From: Solenopsis invicta
Taxonomy: Eukaryota > Arthropoda > Insecta > Hymenoptera > Formicidae
Length of the DNA: 64,000 nucleotides
Assembly: GCF_016802725.1 (NCBI RefSeq)
Contig: NC_052666.1
Location: 3,127,001 to 3,191,000, forward strand
Direction: 5' to 3'
How positions within the stretch are numbered: position 1 is the stretch's first letter; every line of letters starts with the position of its first letter. A model generated the notes under the pieces. That model was not told where the DNA came from and made no database searches. It saw only the letters and a program-made list of their open reading frames with translations. Positions 37,214 to 48,683 of this stretch are shown here, in pieces. The translations under genes and the position numbers were made by a program.

Positions 37214-37589
37214 CTTCCAGAAAATGAAATGAAGAACAACGCAACACTAATGCATACGGAATAAATATTTTTCATAATTTTATTTTAAAAAAACGTTTAC
37301 ATTTTATATAAAAAGAACCTATCGTCTATTTATACGTAAATTTATATATAAAATTTTAAAATTGTATAAAAATTACATAATAAATAAATTATACATATTA
37401 TTAGTTCGATACTTTGAGTCGAACATGGCAATTGGATTAATTTAATTTCAAAATTTATTTCAGCACTATATAAAATTTTCCAAGATTTTTCCTTAATAAT
37501 TTTAAGGACATCTAATAAGCTTGAATGTTCCTTCAAACTATATGTTTTTTTTTTATAGAGAGGGTAAGTTTACATAATTCGCGCTTAGA

Positions 37590-38400
37590 TTATTCCAATC
37601 TAACATAGTAAAACTTCAATGTACGCGAACGTAGGCGCGAAATTGCGGACGTAAGGCGAGAAATTGCGCGTCTAATTACGAGCCGAGGCGCAATTGGCGG
37701 CTCATTATTTCCTCACGTTCCTTCGCAGCGCGCTGGGATCCGGTAGGAGCTGGGCACCCGGTATAGGACGAGAGATCTTCAAATACGCACCACGCCCTCG
37801 TGTCGCCTTATCTTTCGTCCGGCCGCTAAGGCTGAGGCAGCAACTACCTGCCGCAGGCGGCAGGTACCTAGCTCTCTACCTGGGTCGCGCGCATTCCACA
37901 GGAAGGAAATGTCCTCAGGATTGGTCGGAGGCCGAAGTTGGCAATAGATTTTTTGCCCGTAGAAGTTGACGAAAGATTTTCTTTCTTGCTCTCTGCGAGT
38001 GACGTTGCACACCTCGGCAAATCGAGCGTGCCCGGTCGTCGTCGTCGCCGTTGTGACTTTCATCGCTTCTTGCATCTCACGCGCTCTCTCGCGCGCGCGC
38101 GCGCTCGCTCATTCGCTCGCGAATGTCGCGGCGGATTAAACGCCGCACGATTGTCGCCATGATTTTTGAATTACAACGCTGCGTCGCGTTTTTACATCGG
38201 GGAGGAGCAAGGTTTGCCGCGACGTTCGCATTTAACGATTTAATTGCGCGCCCACGCGACCCGCCGCTGATCCGCGAGACGTTGACGCAACCGATTATTC
38301 TAAACTGATCAGTAACGATTCTGGGATCCGGTTCTCCTTCTGCGGCACGACGCGCGGCGCAGAATTTTTCTGGATGCTTGAATCATGCGCTGGTCGTGTA
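37590..38400. promoter_or_regulatory. CpG island, possible pyd 5' region
   Basis: GC-rich block with ACCTGCCGCAGGCGGCAGGT (37847-37866), a perfect 20-bp palindrome, and a GCGCGCGCGC run near 38090. Open frames on both strands lack similarity. A promoter or non-coding exon is plausible. Confidence 0.35.
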
Positions 38401-39850
38401 CGTATTCACGAACGTTTTACATTCCTAAACATTTGCTCGCCGCGACTGCAAGGTTGCTGCCTGCAACATGTTTAAGTGCACTTTATATTTAATCCCGTAA
38501 TTGAAGGCCTGTGCTCGCGTTTACCTATTTAAATCTTCACTGTCTAGATAATTACGTTATATCGCGATTTTATGCAGAACAGTCTACTTATCTCGATCGT
38601 TTTCGGAGAGGAAAATTTCTTTGTCAAGTCCTGCAAAATTTCTTGATTCTACATAATTTTCTTTTGCCAAGGGAGATTAGTTTGAAGAATTAATTAGTGA
38701 TAAGAGAGAAAAGTGGAGAAGGATAGGATGATAAATTGGGTACAGTTATAAAGGAAATATACTGCGGAAGCTATGGAATAAGAGAGGAGGAGAAAAGACA
38801 AAGTAGGAAGGAAGACTGTAGTTTAGAGAATGTAAGGAAAGAGAATAAAATGTATGAAGTTTTATTATGCCAAAGAATGAATGATTACAATTTTCTTTTT
38901 TTTAATCACACTTGCTTTTCATTTCTTGTAAACCGCAAGAAATCTGGTAATTATTATCAAGCCCAGATGATTATTAAAGTTTTGATGAAATAACTTCAAT
39001 TAATACATCAAAACCAACTGAATCCTAATTTTACTTCCCTAATTATCACTAGACAATTGGTTGCTATTATTATTACATACTCAGTAGAGAAGAATTTGGG
39101 AACAATCAAGAACTAGTAATAAATAGAAAGATAAATGACTAGACACAGACTGTTAAGTCGGATAGAAATCGAGAAAAAAAATATTGTATGCGCAATAACA
39201 TTTGTAGATTAACATTAGATTTTAGTTAGTTAAATAATTACGATACTTTTTTTAAAAAAAGACAGTTCAGGGAAAATTGTTATCTGTAGAAATTTAAATC
39301 TAAGAGGAAAGAAAATTCTTTTCTAAAGAGATGAACTTTTAACTGTATTAATAGGCTGATGAAGGCTAAGTAAAGCCGAAACGTTCCAATCATTAGCGAC
39401 TATATTAATGTAATTGTAAATCCTGAATTAAATCAATTTGGCTCGTTAAATTGACCGTTTTAACGTTAAATAATTACATTGAAAAATAGGTCTGACAAAC
39501 ATATTTTGTTTAGTGTACCGATGCAATATTTAAATAAATATTACTAAATATAATAACTGTGATCAAATTGTTTGATAATAATTCGAAAAGTAAAAGTAGG
39601 GTTTAGTTCTGGTTATATTAACTAAACATTTGATTGAAGTGAATTTGCTAAAGTTTAACCGTCATTTAGGCTAAATGTTATTAAACCTTTTTTTTCAATA
39701 TATAAGAAATGGAAAGCATGCGTAGTTAAGAAAAATTGTAAATCAAATCCGTTCTTGACACAAAAGTAGCTAGTAAATTCTAGCTTTTCTTCTACATGCT
39801 TCTACTTTGAATAGATATGCATTTGGGAGACCATGACATTTGGCAAGGAA
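38400..39850. other. AT-rich DNA with a possible Penelope-type remnant
   Basis: No exon is supported. A plus-strand frame of 85 codons at 38736-38993 has no recognised domain. The hammerhead-like core at 39356-39382 suggests that part of this stretch is an old retroelement. Confidence 0.35.
39356..39382 (+). ncRNA. Hammerhead-ribozyme-like core
   Basis: CTGATGA (39356-39362) is followed after one A by GGCT, the loop AAGTAA, AGCC and GAAAC (39378-39382). This is the conserved hammerhead core around a 4-bp stem II. The extra A before stem II departs from the strict consensus, and stems I and III were not established. Penelope-like retroelements of animals are known to carry minimal hammerheads. 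Confidence 0.4.
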
Positions 39851-39859
39851 AATATTTGT

Positions 39860-40480
39860 CGTTTTATCGGCATTCTTTTGAACGATTCGATTCGCAACCA
39901 AAACTCACGTAAAGACGAGTAACGTCTTCGCATTCCTCGCTTCGTGCGGCGCGATTCATATTCTCGTCGTCGACACGCTCGAAAAGTGAGTACGGGCGGA
40001 CCCTAGTCGGATTTTCCCTTTCAAATCCGTTATTCGCCCGTGCAGATACAACGCGATGGTTAATCAGATTCATACGTAATGAGGTACGCACTGTGGGAAG
40101 CGAGCGCGATTTTTCTCATCGGTATAAAGCGCGCGAGTGTAATCTACACCGATCTTTGCGACGGAACGATCTACACCGCCGCGATTTGTTTCAGTAGGCT
40201 CGATCTCGCTGAGAGCGCTCTGTTACGAGTTTATGAAACTTTATGAATCATTAGTCAGGCCAGCCGTCGTTTCCGATCGCGCCAAATGCGGGCTACGTTG
40301 GAACGACTTTCTTTCTCGAAGCACACGCCGGAACCTGCAGCTCCGTACGTTCCGCGGAGAACGAGAGTAAATTCAAGATATAATGTTTATTACGAGTTTA
40401 CGCACACGCGCACACACTCACAGGCATACGTACGCGCAAACGTGATTAGCTCTGTATTCGACTTGTAAATGGAAATGTTA
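39860..40480. promoter_or_regulatory. CpG-rich block
   Basis: CpG-dense DNA on the 5' side of pyd. A 60-codon plus-strand frame (40286-40468) is not supported as coding. A promoter or 5' UTR role is possible only by composition. Confidence 0.25.
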
Positions 40481-40604
40481 CGAGCGTCGAATTGATCGGT
40501 ATCTTTATCGCATAGTAAAAAGTTTATGTTAAGTTTAACACATTTCACATGTCTGAAACGATCCGTCCAATTCTTTATGCTAATTTAATATGAATATGTA
40601 GAAA

Positions 40605-40811
40605 GTAGAACAGAATAGAATAGAATTTTATTGATTCCCCTTGGGGAATACAATTCCAAACCGCTCTTTGCGTATGCACATAGTTGCAGCTTATAATCAT
40701 AACATCAAACAAAACCGCCTCAATCTAACAATAAGTTGTAGTCCTACAGCTATTCTTATATCCTAAACTTAAATTTATCCTAGATTTATCTTAGCCTTCG
40801 CACACGTATTA
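40605..40811 (-). mobile_element. 5'-truncated LINE 3' tail
   Basis: Read on the minus strand, it ends GGGGAATCAATAAAATTC followed by (TATTC)n, that is, a polyadenylation signal and a simple-repeat tail. Just before lies the hairpin ATTCCCCAAGGGGAAT. Stem-loop plus tail is typical of non-LTR retrotransposon 3' ends. The body is truncated and abuts the TTAA element at 40812. Confidence 0.6.
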
Positions 40812-40815
40812 TTAA

Positions 40816-41693
40816 GCCTTACTAGCTAACGTGGGGTCACTCGCGTTCGAGCAAAATTCTTCGTATTGTATACGCCAGTATGTGCTACATGCGCCTATAC
40901 ATCGACTAAAAAAACTTCATTGGTAGGGGAATACGGTGCTGCAGTAGCGTTTTTTAACTGCTATTATTTCAATAGTCATGTCGGTGTGAAAAATTCACAG
41001 CGCACTACTGACCCCAGCTTGGCTGGTGAAGGTGCTAAAATTGGAATAAATAATTTTTTACTTTTTATAATATTTTATTTTATATTCACACAATATTTGT
41101 AGCTTTTAACTTTTTATTAATAAAAGTATTTGATTTTTATGTTACAGAAGTATTGCATTACATGTTTATACATATATAGTTTTAAAAAATATATAAATAT
41201 AAAGATGTAATTTTTACTTTTCAACACTACATTCGTATTAAAATTCATTAAACCCACAGAATTGAAGCTACATTTATTGAAAATCTCATATTATCCGCTA
41301 ATTCTATATCATAAAGTAAGCATTTCTCATGTTGCAAAATTAACATTAAATTATTATCCAAACCAACAAAACATTTTTCTTTAATAAAAATATGATCCTT
41401 TAGCTTTAATTCCTTTTGTGAATCAGTTCTTTATGATGACTTTTAAGAAAGTTATAATTTTTCAAAAATTACCCTGCATTTATCGTAACTTTGTTCACAT
41501 ATTTACCAAAATTATATGGTTTCATCAATTGTTATTGCTATTTCACTTTTTAATCGTATACTAGAAGGTTGAAACTAAGTAAAATTACAGTTATAAATCA
41601 TCTCATTACAGTGTATTCTTTAATAGAAGCGTGAAACGCGAGTAACCCCACGTTGGCTAGTGAGGAATAAAAAATTATGTTGGCTAGTAAGGA
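40816..41693 (+). mobile_element. piggyBac-like TTAA element, copy 2
   Basis: 878 bp flanked by TTAA at 40812-40815 and 41694-41697. The left end is GCCTTACTAGCTAACGTGGG; the right end, in reverse, has two tandem copies of the motif separated by ATAATTTTTTATT. Next to the left end it contains the same segment as copies 1 and 3. No transposase domain is visible. Confidence 0.88.
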
Positions 41694-41699
41694 TTAAGT

Positions 41700-42700
41700 A
41701 ACAAATGTGTAAGAAATGAATACAAAATATGTAACACTGACATAATTTAAAAGTAAATGATCGAAGCATATTTCTTTAGCAAAATTAACACATTTATATT
41801 AAAATGTTACAAATTATGTGTTGCAAATTAATTAATTAATTAATTTTAACAATAAACGTTAAATTAACACGTACATTTCATTTACTTCATTTTATTTATT
41901 TCTAATAGTCCCTTCTTCTTCATGTGTAGATTACTCCAAATTTATATTTTCTTGTTTACATCTTTGAATTAAACCAACGGAGACTTGTATGATTAAAAAT
42001 ATCTGGATCCGTTTTTCTCTCCAATTTTTCATCACAACAGATATAGAAATTAGTCGCAGTGGAAAGAACTTAAAATAATTTTTGGATATTAACAATCATC
42101 GCACGGTGATACAACTTTCTTTTTCGAATACCTGTCTCCGACTCTGACATTATTTTTATGTATTTTATATTTGCTCGCGCTACTTATAAATTGTAAATCA
42201 TTTACAAAAGTGTGAAAAGAATTTAGTTGTTTTGAGATCGCGACGGTTTTATCAGCCTTTATAATTTCTTATGCAGATAATGTATCGTAAGAAAGTAAAT
42301 AATAAAACGTGAGTTTCGATCTCTCTCACGCGGTAAGGAAATATCGTTATTAATCTTGTAAATCCATCGATCTCTCTCTGTGCTTAGTAGCTTGCACTGG
42401 CCGGTCTTTGAACCAGCCATATGGCGTCAGAACACACATTTCTTCCATCATACGTTTTTCTAAACGTTCAAGGTCAACTTTCATTCCGTTTATGGATTCA
42501 TAAGGTCTACTCTTTTCAGTTGCACCTTAGGCTTTCTATATTTAATGAAGCGGCTAACTATTCAAATACATCCCACAAAAAGAGAAGAAAGAAGAAGAAA
42601 AAGAAAAGAGGTAATAGTAAGACATAGAAAGTTTCAAGCAATCTCTTATAAATTACCGCTCTAGTTTAATATATAGATATTCGTTAGATAATGCTTTAAA
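41700..42700. other. AT-rich DNA, no gene seen
   Basis: Contains degraded TTAACAC motifs of the CAGTTGGAAAATTTG family near 41700-41870 and a purine-rich AAGAAGAAAG run near 42580. Nothing else is supported. Confidence 0.45.
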
Positions 42701-42701
42701 A

Positions 42702-43325
42702 CAGTGATGCGCAAACCGCATGCGGCCCGCCTCTGAATTTTTTGCGGCCCGTTGACTCATAGTCGAAAATATAAAATTACATATTTCCTATTTTATGCAA
42801 ACTATAAAAATAGAGTAACATAATGTGATTTGCAAGTTTTAGTCATTTTGAAAATAATGCAATTTTGTTTTCATTGATATAAATAAATGTTCACTGTTTT
42901 GTGGATTTATTTTTGCATTTTTAAGTATTTCTTTAAAAGTTTTTTGAAAATGTAGTTTAAATAAATAAATAAATAATATGTTTGTACAATATTTAATTTT
43001 TATAAGTTATTTGGATATTTTTTTATTTCCTTATTGATATTAAGATACATTGCACACACTGTGCGTATGTGTGTGTGCGTGCGTGCGTGTGTGTGTGTGT
43101 GTGCGTGCGTGCGCGCGTGTGCGTGCGTGCGTGCGTGCGTGCGTGCGTGTCGTGCGTGCGGTGTGCGTGCGTGTGTGCGTGCGTGTGTGCGTGCGTGTGT
43201 GCGTGCGTGCGTGTGTGCGTGCGTGCGTGCGTGCGTGTGTGTGTGTTTGTGTATTTATGAAGTCTTAAAGATTTTTGCTTATTTCTGAAAATGGCCCCCA
43301 ATTTAAAAAAGATTGCGCATCACTG
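42702..43325. mobile_element. hAT-type non-autonomous element, 624 bp
   Basis: Both ends carry CAGTGATGCGCAA as an inverted repeat. The flanks are CTTTAAAA (42694-42701) and CTGTAAAA (43326-43333), a 7/8 match to the 8-bp duplication of hAT elements. The left subterminal part has GCATGCGGCCCGC and the right has ATGGCCCCCAATTT. A GTGC microsatellite fills much of the interior; no transposase is present. Confidence 0.88.
43069..43252. repeat. (GTGC)n/(GT)n microsatellite inside hAT element
   Basis: Nearly 180 bp of alternating GTGC and GT. Open frames through it in several phases are artefacts of the repeat. Confidence 0.93.
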
Positions 43326-43479
43326 CTGTAAAAGAATAATTTCGATGATGTATAAAATAACGTTTCAAAAGTAAAAGTACAATTGCTTTTTGTAGCATTA
43401 ATTAAATCAGTTAAATGCATTTTTATTACAATGAATTTTAATTAGTGATCGCTTGAGGCGAGATTTTCTCGAGTATCTC

Positions 43480-45400
43480 AATATCGCGTTCTAATTTCTC
43501 GAGTGCTAATATTTTTACGCGTTTGATCCGCCTATTATCGGGTTAGAGATTTCGATGGAGCGCCACGGGGTCCGTCGGTCTTTTTCAGCCGAGTTTCTCG
43601 TTCCACTTCGGCGCTCATTCTCCATCTTCCGCCAAATCTCGAATGTGTACGTGTCAGTTTTAATTGAAGCGCGGAAAGTGCAATTAAATGCGACTGCAAC
43701 GTGACGGCGTGACGACGGCGGCGGCGGGTCTCATATCGCGCGCTGGAACTGCAAACTCCGCGCCGTGATTTCGCCCGGATGATCCCACCCGGTTTTGCGC
43801 GGTGCTTCGAGGACAAAGAATAGAGAAACGGAAAGCGGATACCTAGGCCGCGACAAGCAGAATTCCAACTGGTGTAAGGTGTGTCATATTCCAGTTAATG
43901 TCTCATAGCTTGTGTCCCGCGTGCGTACACACGTTCGTACACACACGCCTACACACTTATCCACGGGCGCACTACACTTGTGCTCATACAATACCAACAA
44001 ACACATACACACACACACAAGGGTAAGATGTTGCAGCCGACCTCTACCTGTAGTCTTGCCAACTAAGCGAACCGACCAGGCAAAACCGGTGTCGGCACGC
44101 TCTCGAGCCCAACCCTCCTCTCTTCGCCCTTCTCTCCGTTCTCTTTCTACCCTCTCTCTTCCGTCTCCCCCTTTTTCCACTCTCTTTCTCTTTCCATCTC
44201 TCGCGCCGCTCTTGTGTATTAAACACCGCCATCTCTCCTCCGTCACCGCTCCGTCCTTCTACCGTCCCTGCAGTCCTCGGCCGATTCTACCTCGGCCAGT
44301 CGACCTGGCGATAGAGAAACTGAACGCGTTCGTCGCCAGGACTATCTCTCTTTCTTTTTCGCGTCCGTAGCAAAGGGACCCTCGTGTCCATCGGTATCGC
44401 TTTCCGTTTTCGAAATCTCGATCTCAGTTCTTGAACGACAGCGAGGTAAAGAACGATCGTCTTGGGGAGGGTTCGCGAAGAAGCGGCGAGCTACCGCTTG
44501 GTGGATCGGGTGGATACGCACGCGAAGGCCGTGTGCACACGCGCGTGCGGCACGAGACGTGCATCTGCGCTGCATCCTCCCGTGGAACGTGGTGAAACGT
44601 GTGTAGGTGCGTGCGTGCGTGCGTGCGTGCGTGCAAACGCCGCGCGGTGTGGATAGTGCCCCGATACATCGGTACACCGTGGACGTGGAGTTTTGTTCAA
44701 AAATCGCCGAGCACGTTACGGTTATTACTCGTTACGGTTGATCTGTCGCCGTGTGTAGTTGATTCACAAGAGGAGAGAACGGTCGAGATGCAAACGCGCT
44801 GGAGGTGCTGCGAAGCTGATCGCGATCTCGGGAGAGCTTGAACCCGTTGGTCTCGAGGAGTCGAGAGTCTCGCAGCTCCGGGCGGGTTTGGCTCGCATCC
44901 TCGAGTGATTCGACACGGAGTGCCGTGATTTTCGGCAAGTTTGTGCGCCGCTGATCGCGGCGGTGATGAACCTCCTCTCTTCCTCTTCTACTTGGCCTTT
45001 GGATATCTGGCTTCGGGTGATAAACCCCGAGCGGATCGACGAGCTTAGGCGAAGACGAGCGGCGAGGTCGTCCCGCAGCGGCGATTTAAATTGCGGTCCG
45101 ATTCAGGCGATTTCGTCTCGGACAACCGTAGCGCGGCGCGCAGCCAGCCGGTCGACCGAGAACCTGTTTTTGTGTCGACGGCCTTCAGCGAGTTTTTGGA
45201 AATGCGCTTCCGGTCGACGGCGACGGCGACGGCGGCGGCGGCGTCGCGGGGCGCGGTGTGTGTATTTCTGTGCCGCGTGAGGGAGAAACGAAAGAGAAGT
45301 TCCTCGAGAGACGACGGATTCCTCGGGAAAGGGCCGTCGCCGTCGTAATTATATATACGCCGCTCTCGCGTTACCGAGATTATCGGGCTTGGGAATTTCC
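43480..45400. promoter_or_regulatory. Long CpG island upstream of pyd
   Basis: The largest GC-rich block in the window, with CT-rich runs at 44100-44220, a (GTGC)n tract at 44608-44635 and GGCGAC repeats at 45215-45245. Open frames exist on both strands but none has a domain. Its size and place on the 5' side of pyd suggest a promoter with non-coding first exons. Confidence 0.4.
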
Positions 45401-45499
45401 TCGCGTTACGTATCAACAGTTCGGGATGGATGTTCGCCGCTTTCGTTATTTAGATCGAAGCATCGATTTTTCATCTCCCATTCTCTCTTCCATGCTAAA

Positions 45500-46880
45500 T
45501 TATTCTCACCGTATATATTTCATAATATCGGCGAGACTCATTAGAAGTAGAGATATGCGATTTACAAAATTATGCATCGCGATTGTGATCTTCCTTGAGA
45601 ATCGCTGTGAATGAGATATAGTATTGCGATTTTTATCTTCGCATTGTGTGTAATTTTTCTTCTATTATAAACGCATTTGCGAATCACGTGTCACTTTATA
45701 TCGCAAACATTTTGAATCACATTTTAATTGTACGAAAATACTTAATTATAACAGTTTTTTTTACTTTTGGTTAGTCGATTTGCTTGTATAAAAAGAATTA
45801 ATATATAATAAATATTTTACTATACAAAGAAATTATATCATAATAATTAATACAAATAAAATTATTGAACTAAATTCTTTTCATTTTTATTATTAAGTTA
45901 AATTTGAGGAAAATGAAATATTAAACTATTTATGGACATGTACAAATGTTTCTTCTACATCTTGCTCTGTCCATAATGATTTCAAATTTATATAATTATT
46001 TAATGAATAAATATTTTTTCATTAATATTTGCGATTGCGAATGCAATTTTGTAGCGTATTTCAGATTTTAAATAGCATGCAATTTAAATATCCAATTGTA
46101 CAATATATCGCGTTGCGATTCAAGACGAAAAAATCGTGGTGCTAGCACAATGAGATTGTAAAATCGCAAATCTCTAATCAAAAAACGAGTGGCGGTACGA
46201 AGAGAAAGAATTTCGAAATAATATGCAATTATTCGCAGATAAAGATAACGAGACAATTTTCGGCATGACGCGTCGAGTATCTTTTGGTAATTGTGCGAAG
46301 TGTATTTAACTGAACAATCATTTGTCGATCGATAGGATTCCTCTTTGAAAAAGAAATTTCTGTGTGACTAAAGAAAGAGGAACGTTATTCTGAATCGTGG
46401 GAATAGAAGAGAAATAATTGACTTGAGAAGCGTCCTGCGATTGGAATGTGCATTCAATGACGGTCAATAGTTTTCTTTCTCTTGATCGAGGACAATAATC
46501 AATGAAGTACAGGAAAAAAGCATTCTTGGTTCTCAAAGAGCTAGAAGAAGCAACAAGTTGCTGTTGAAATACCGCGCGAAGAAGTAAATTTTTATTAAAA
46601 TTGTACAAAAAAAGATTTTCTGTCAAATTTAATATATCCGAATTTTTGTTTTAATGTATACAAGATGAACATGTCACAAAGAAAACCACGAACATTATGC
46701 AAAAAATTGACATAAAAAATGTAAATGCTTTGAGAGAAATTGTGAAATCATATTTCTTCAGTAAAATTAACATTTATGATATGTTAAACCAACACGTACA
46801 TTTTATTCAAATATATTAAAACTTGCCTTAAAATTACATTAATTTTAAATTATTCATTCACTTATACCTATAAACTGTTA
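45500..46880. other. AT-rich DNA, no gene seen
   Basis: No exon, RNA gene or paired repeat is supported. Degraded TTAACA motifs near 46640-46800 probably belong to the CAGTTGGAAAATTTG family. Confidence 0.45.
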
Positions 46881-46886
46881 TTTCAA

Positions 46887-47284
46887 CCCGTAAAGGTTAC
46901 ATTTCCAAATAATAATATAACGGTCACATGGGGTCTCTCGTACAAAATCAGACGCCATTTGCCAGTTTTTTGATATTTTGTCGTAAAAATTTTATTGGAC
47001 TTACCTTGTAGTCTATTTATATCCTCCAATAATTTTTTAAAAATTAGAATTTAACATAATGAAAAAATTTAAATAAAAAAACTGCAAAATTTGACTTTTT
47101 TTTACAAAAATATTCAAAAACTTTTTAATTTTCGACATAATTCAATAAAAATTTAAAGTTGTATTCTCAAGGTAGTATACTTTCGGGTAAAAATTAGTTT
47201 CATAGAAAGTTATTCGATTTTGAAAGGTCTGTGAATTCTTAAAGTTAGCGTGGGGTCTTTTGGAACGCAGATGACCTTTACGGG
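46887..47284. mobile_element. Second TTAA-type element with 13-bp terminal repeats
   Basis: Ends are CCCGTAAAGGTTA and, inverted, CCCGTAAAGGTCA (12/13). TTAA follows the right end at 47285-47288; the left flank is TCAA, one base off TTAA. Subterminal GGTC...TGGGGTCT segments lie inside both ends. The 13-bp size and TTAA target match piggyBac-type elements. It is non-coding and distinct from the CCTTACTAGCC family. Confidence 0.75.
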
Positions 47285-47639
47285 TTAATATTAAGAAATG
47301 AATATCAATTTAACATCAAATTTAACATCACATAACGTCAAATTAACATGTAGTATTTTAAAAATTTAATACAAGAATTTTAATAAAGATCGCTTTTGAG
47401 ACAAATACAAAATGCTTTTTTTACTGCGTATCACAAGAAAGACGAACGAAAAAGCTTGAAATTTTCCAAGAAACTGTGGAAGTATTTGAAAAGTGCTTTG
47501 CGTGCGGTGTGATCAGTGTTGGGATTCTATGGAACTCTATTGTCCAACTTTTTTTTCCTTTGTTTTATCTCAGAATCGTTCTTCGAACGAGAAATTTATT
47601 AATAAAACACATATTTTTCCGAGCTGACTTTGAGCGTGT

Positions 47640-48340
47640 AATTGCACGCTTTGTTCGTGACCAAGACCAGAGCGAATCAGTGAGAGAAAATCGCAATTTC
47701 AGTTCCCGGAAGAGCCAGAAATATCAGTGGGAACGGCAGGAAAATTGGCTTTGAATTTAGCTCGGACACTCTGGAAGCAAATCTCTCGCTTGACGCAAAG
47801 CTACCCGAGAGCCTTCGGGAGATCGTTCGAGAGAGCCGCCGGACTCGGGACGATCGGACGTTCGAGAAGACCGCGTGGTCTCCGAATGAAATCGAGCGCT
47901 TTACGCTACGTCGCGTCCGAAGCCCGGCGTGCGAGGGAAGAAAAAGAGGCGTGCACATAAACGGGACAACGCTGCCATGTGTTGTCGTGAAGCCGTGGCT
48001 GCGTGACCGAGCAAGGCGAACGGGAGCGAGTGTCGAGTCTCGCGCGCCTCGGAGAACGGCGCGCACGAGGAAAGGAAATTCGCGGCGGCCAGAGAGAAAA
48101 ACGGGTTAGTCGCGAATCTCGGACCGCCGGGTCCGCGAGATTATTCTGATGTTCGCGCGTGAGGCTCCACGAAATTTGCCCTCGTCGCGAAATTCGTCTC
48201 CTCGATGGGTGACGCGAATGCGAGGGGGGGAGTGGAGCCACAGTTTCTCCAATTTCTTCGGTCGGAATTGAGGTGATTGTGAATAAAGTCTGAGAAAGAG
48301 GAGGAAGACTTGCACGGTATTCGGTGAAATCGCGCAGTAT
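47640..48340. promoter_or_regulatory. CpG island, possible pyd promoter or 5' exon
   Basis: CpG-dense block with open frames on both strands and no recognisable protein. No start codon or donor could be chosen. Confidence 0.3.
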
Positions 48341-48539
48341 TGACGTGGAAATTGCGGAGTTATTTTCTAAAAATTACATTTGGCTCGAAGCAATACGTAC
48401 TAATGTCCATTTCTACGGTAGATTAGAATTTTAATTTCGGTTCTATTTACTTTTTATCTTTTTTCAATGCTTATATTAACAGAAGAGATTACTCGATTCA
48501 AATTAACATGTTACCAGAGCTATTCAAATAACTTTATCA

Positions 48540-48683
48540 AGTTTTATTAATTGCATCTCTAAAAGGCTGTAAAATTCCTATTATCCCAACTTTATTCGGA
48601 CCTTTACGTAATTGGACATAACCTAAAATTTTACGCTCCAACAATGTCAAAAATGCTACCCCTACTAACACTACCAAGCAAAT
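48540..48683 (-). pseudogene. ND1: NUMT: fragment of mitochondrial ND1
   Basis: The minus strand encodes VAFLTLLERKILGYVQLRKG followed by PNKVGIIGILQPFRDAI, the conserved N-terminal region of NADH dehydrogenase subunit 1 (complex I, inner mitochondrial membrane). Read with the invertebrate mitochondrial code, the AGA in PFxDAI is Ser and the ATA codons are Met, giving the usual PFSDAI, so the DNA came from the mitochondrion. Only about 48 codons are present. It breaks off exactly where a CAGTTGGAAAATTTGTG repeat starts (48684), so that repeat probably inserted at or into it. Confidence 0.88.

Noticed and set aside
43023..43301. Several long open frames of Val/Cys/Ala/Arg or Thr/His repeats on both strands
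   Set aside because: They are translations of the GTGC microsatellite in every phase.
44963..45348. Arg-rich and Ala-rich plus-strand frames in the largest CpG island
   Set aside because: No similarity or donor in a fitting phase; repeats of GGCGAC explain the open frames.
47727..47960. 77-codon plus-strand frame as a pyd first exon
   Set aside because: It begins at a GTG rather than ATG and has no donor; CpG-rich composition explains it.
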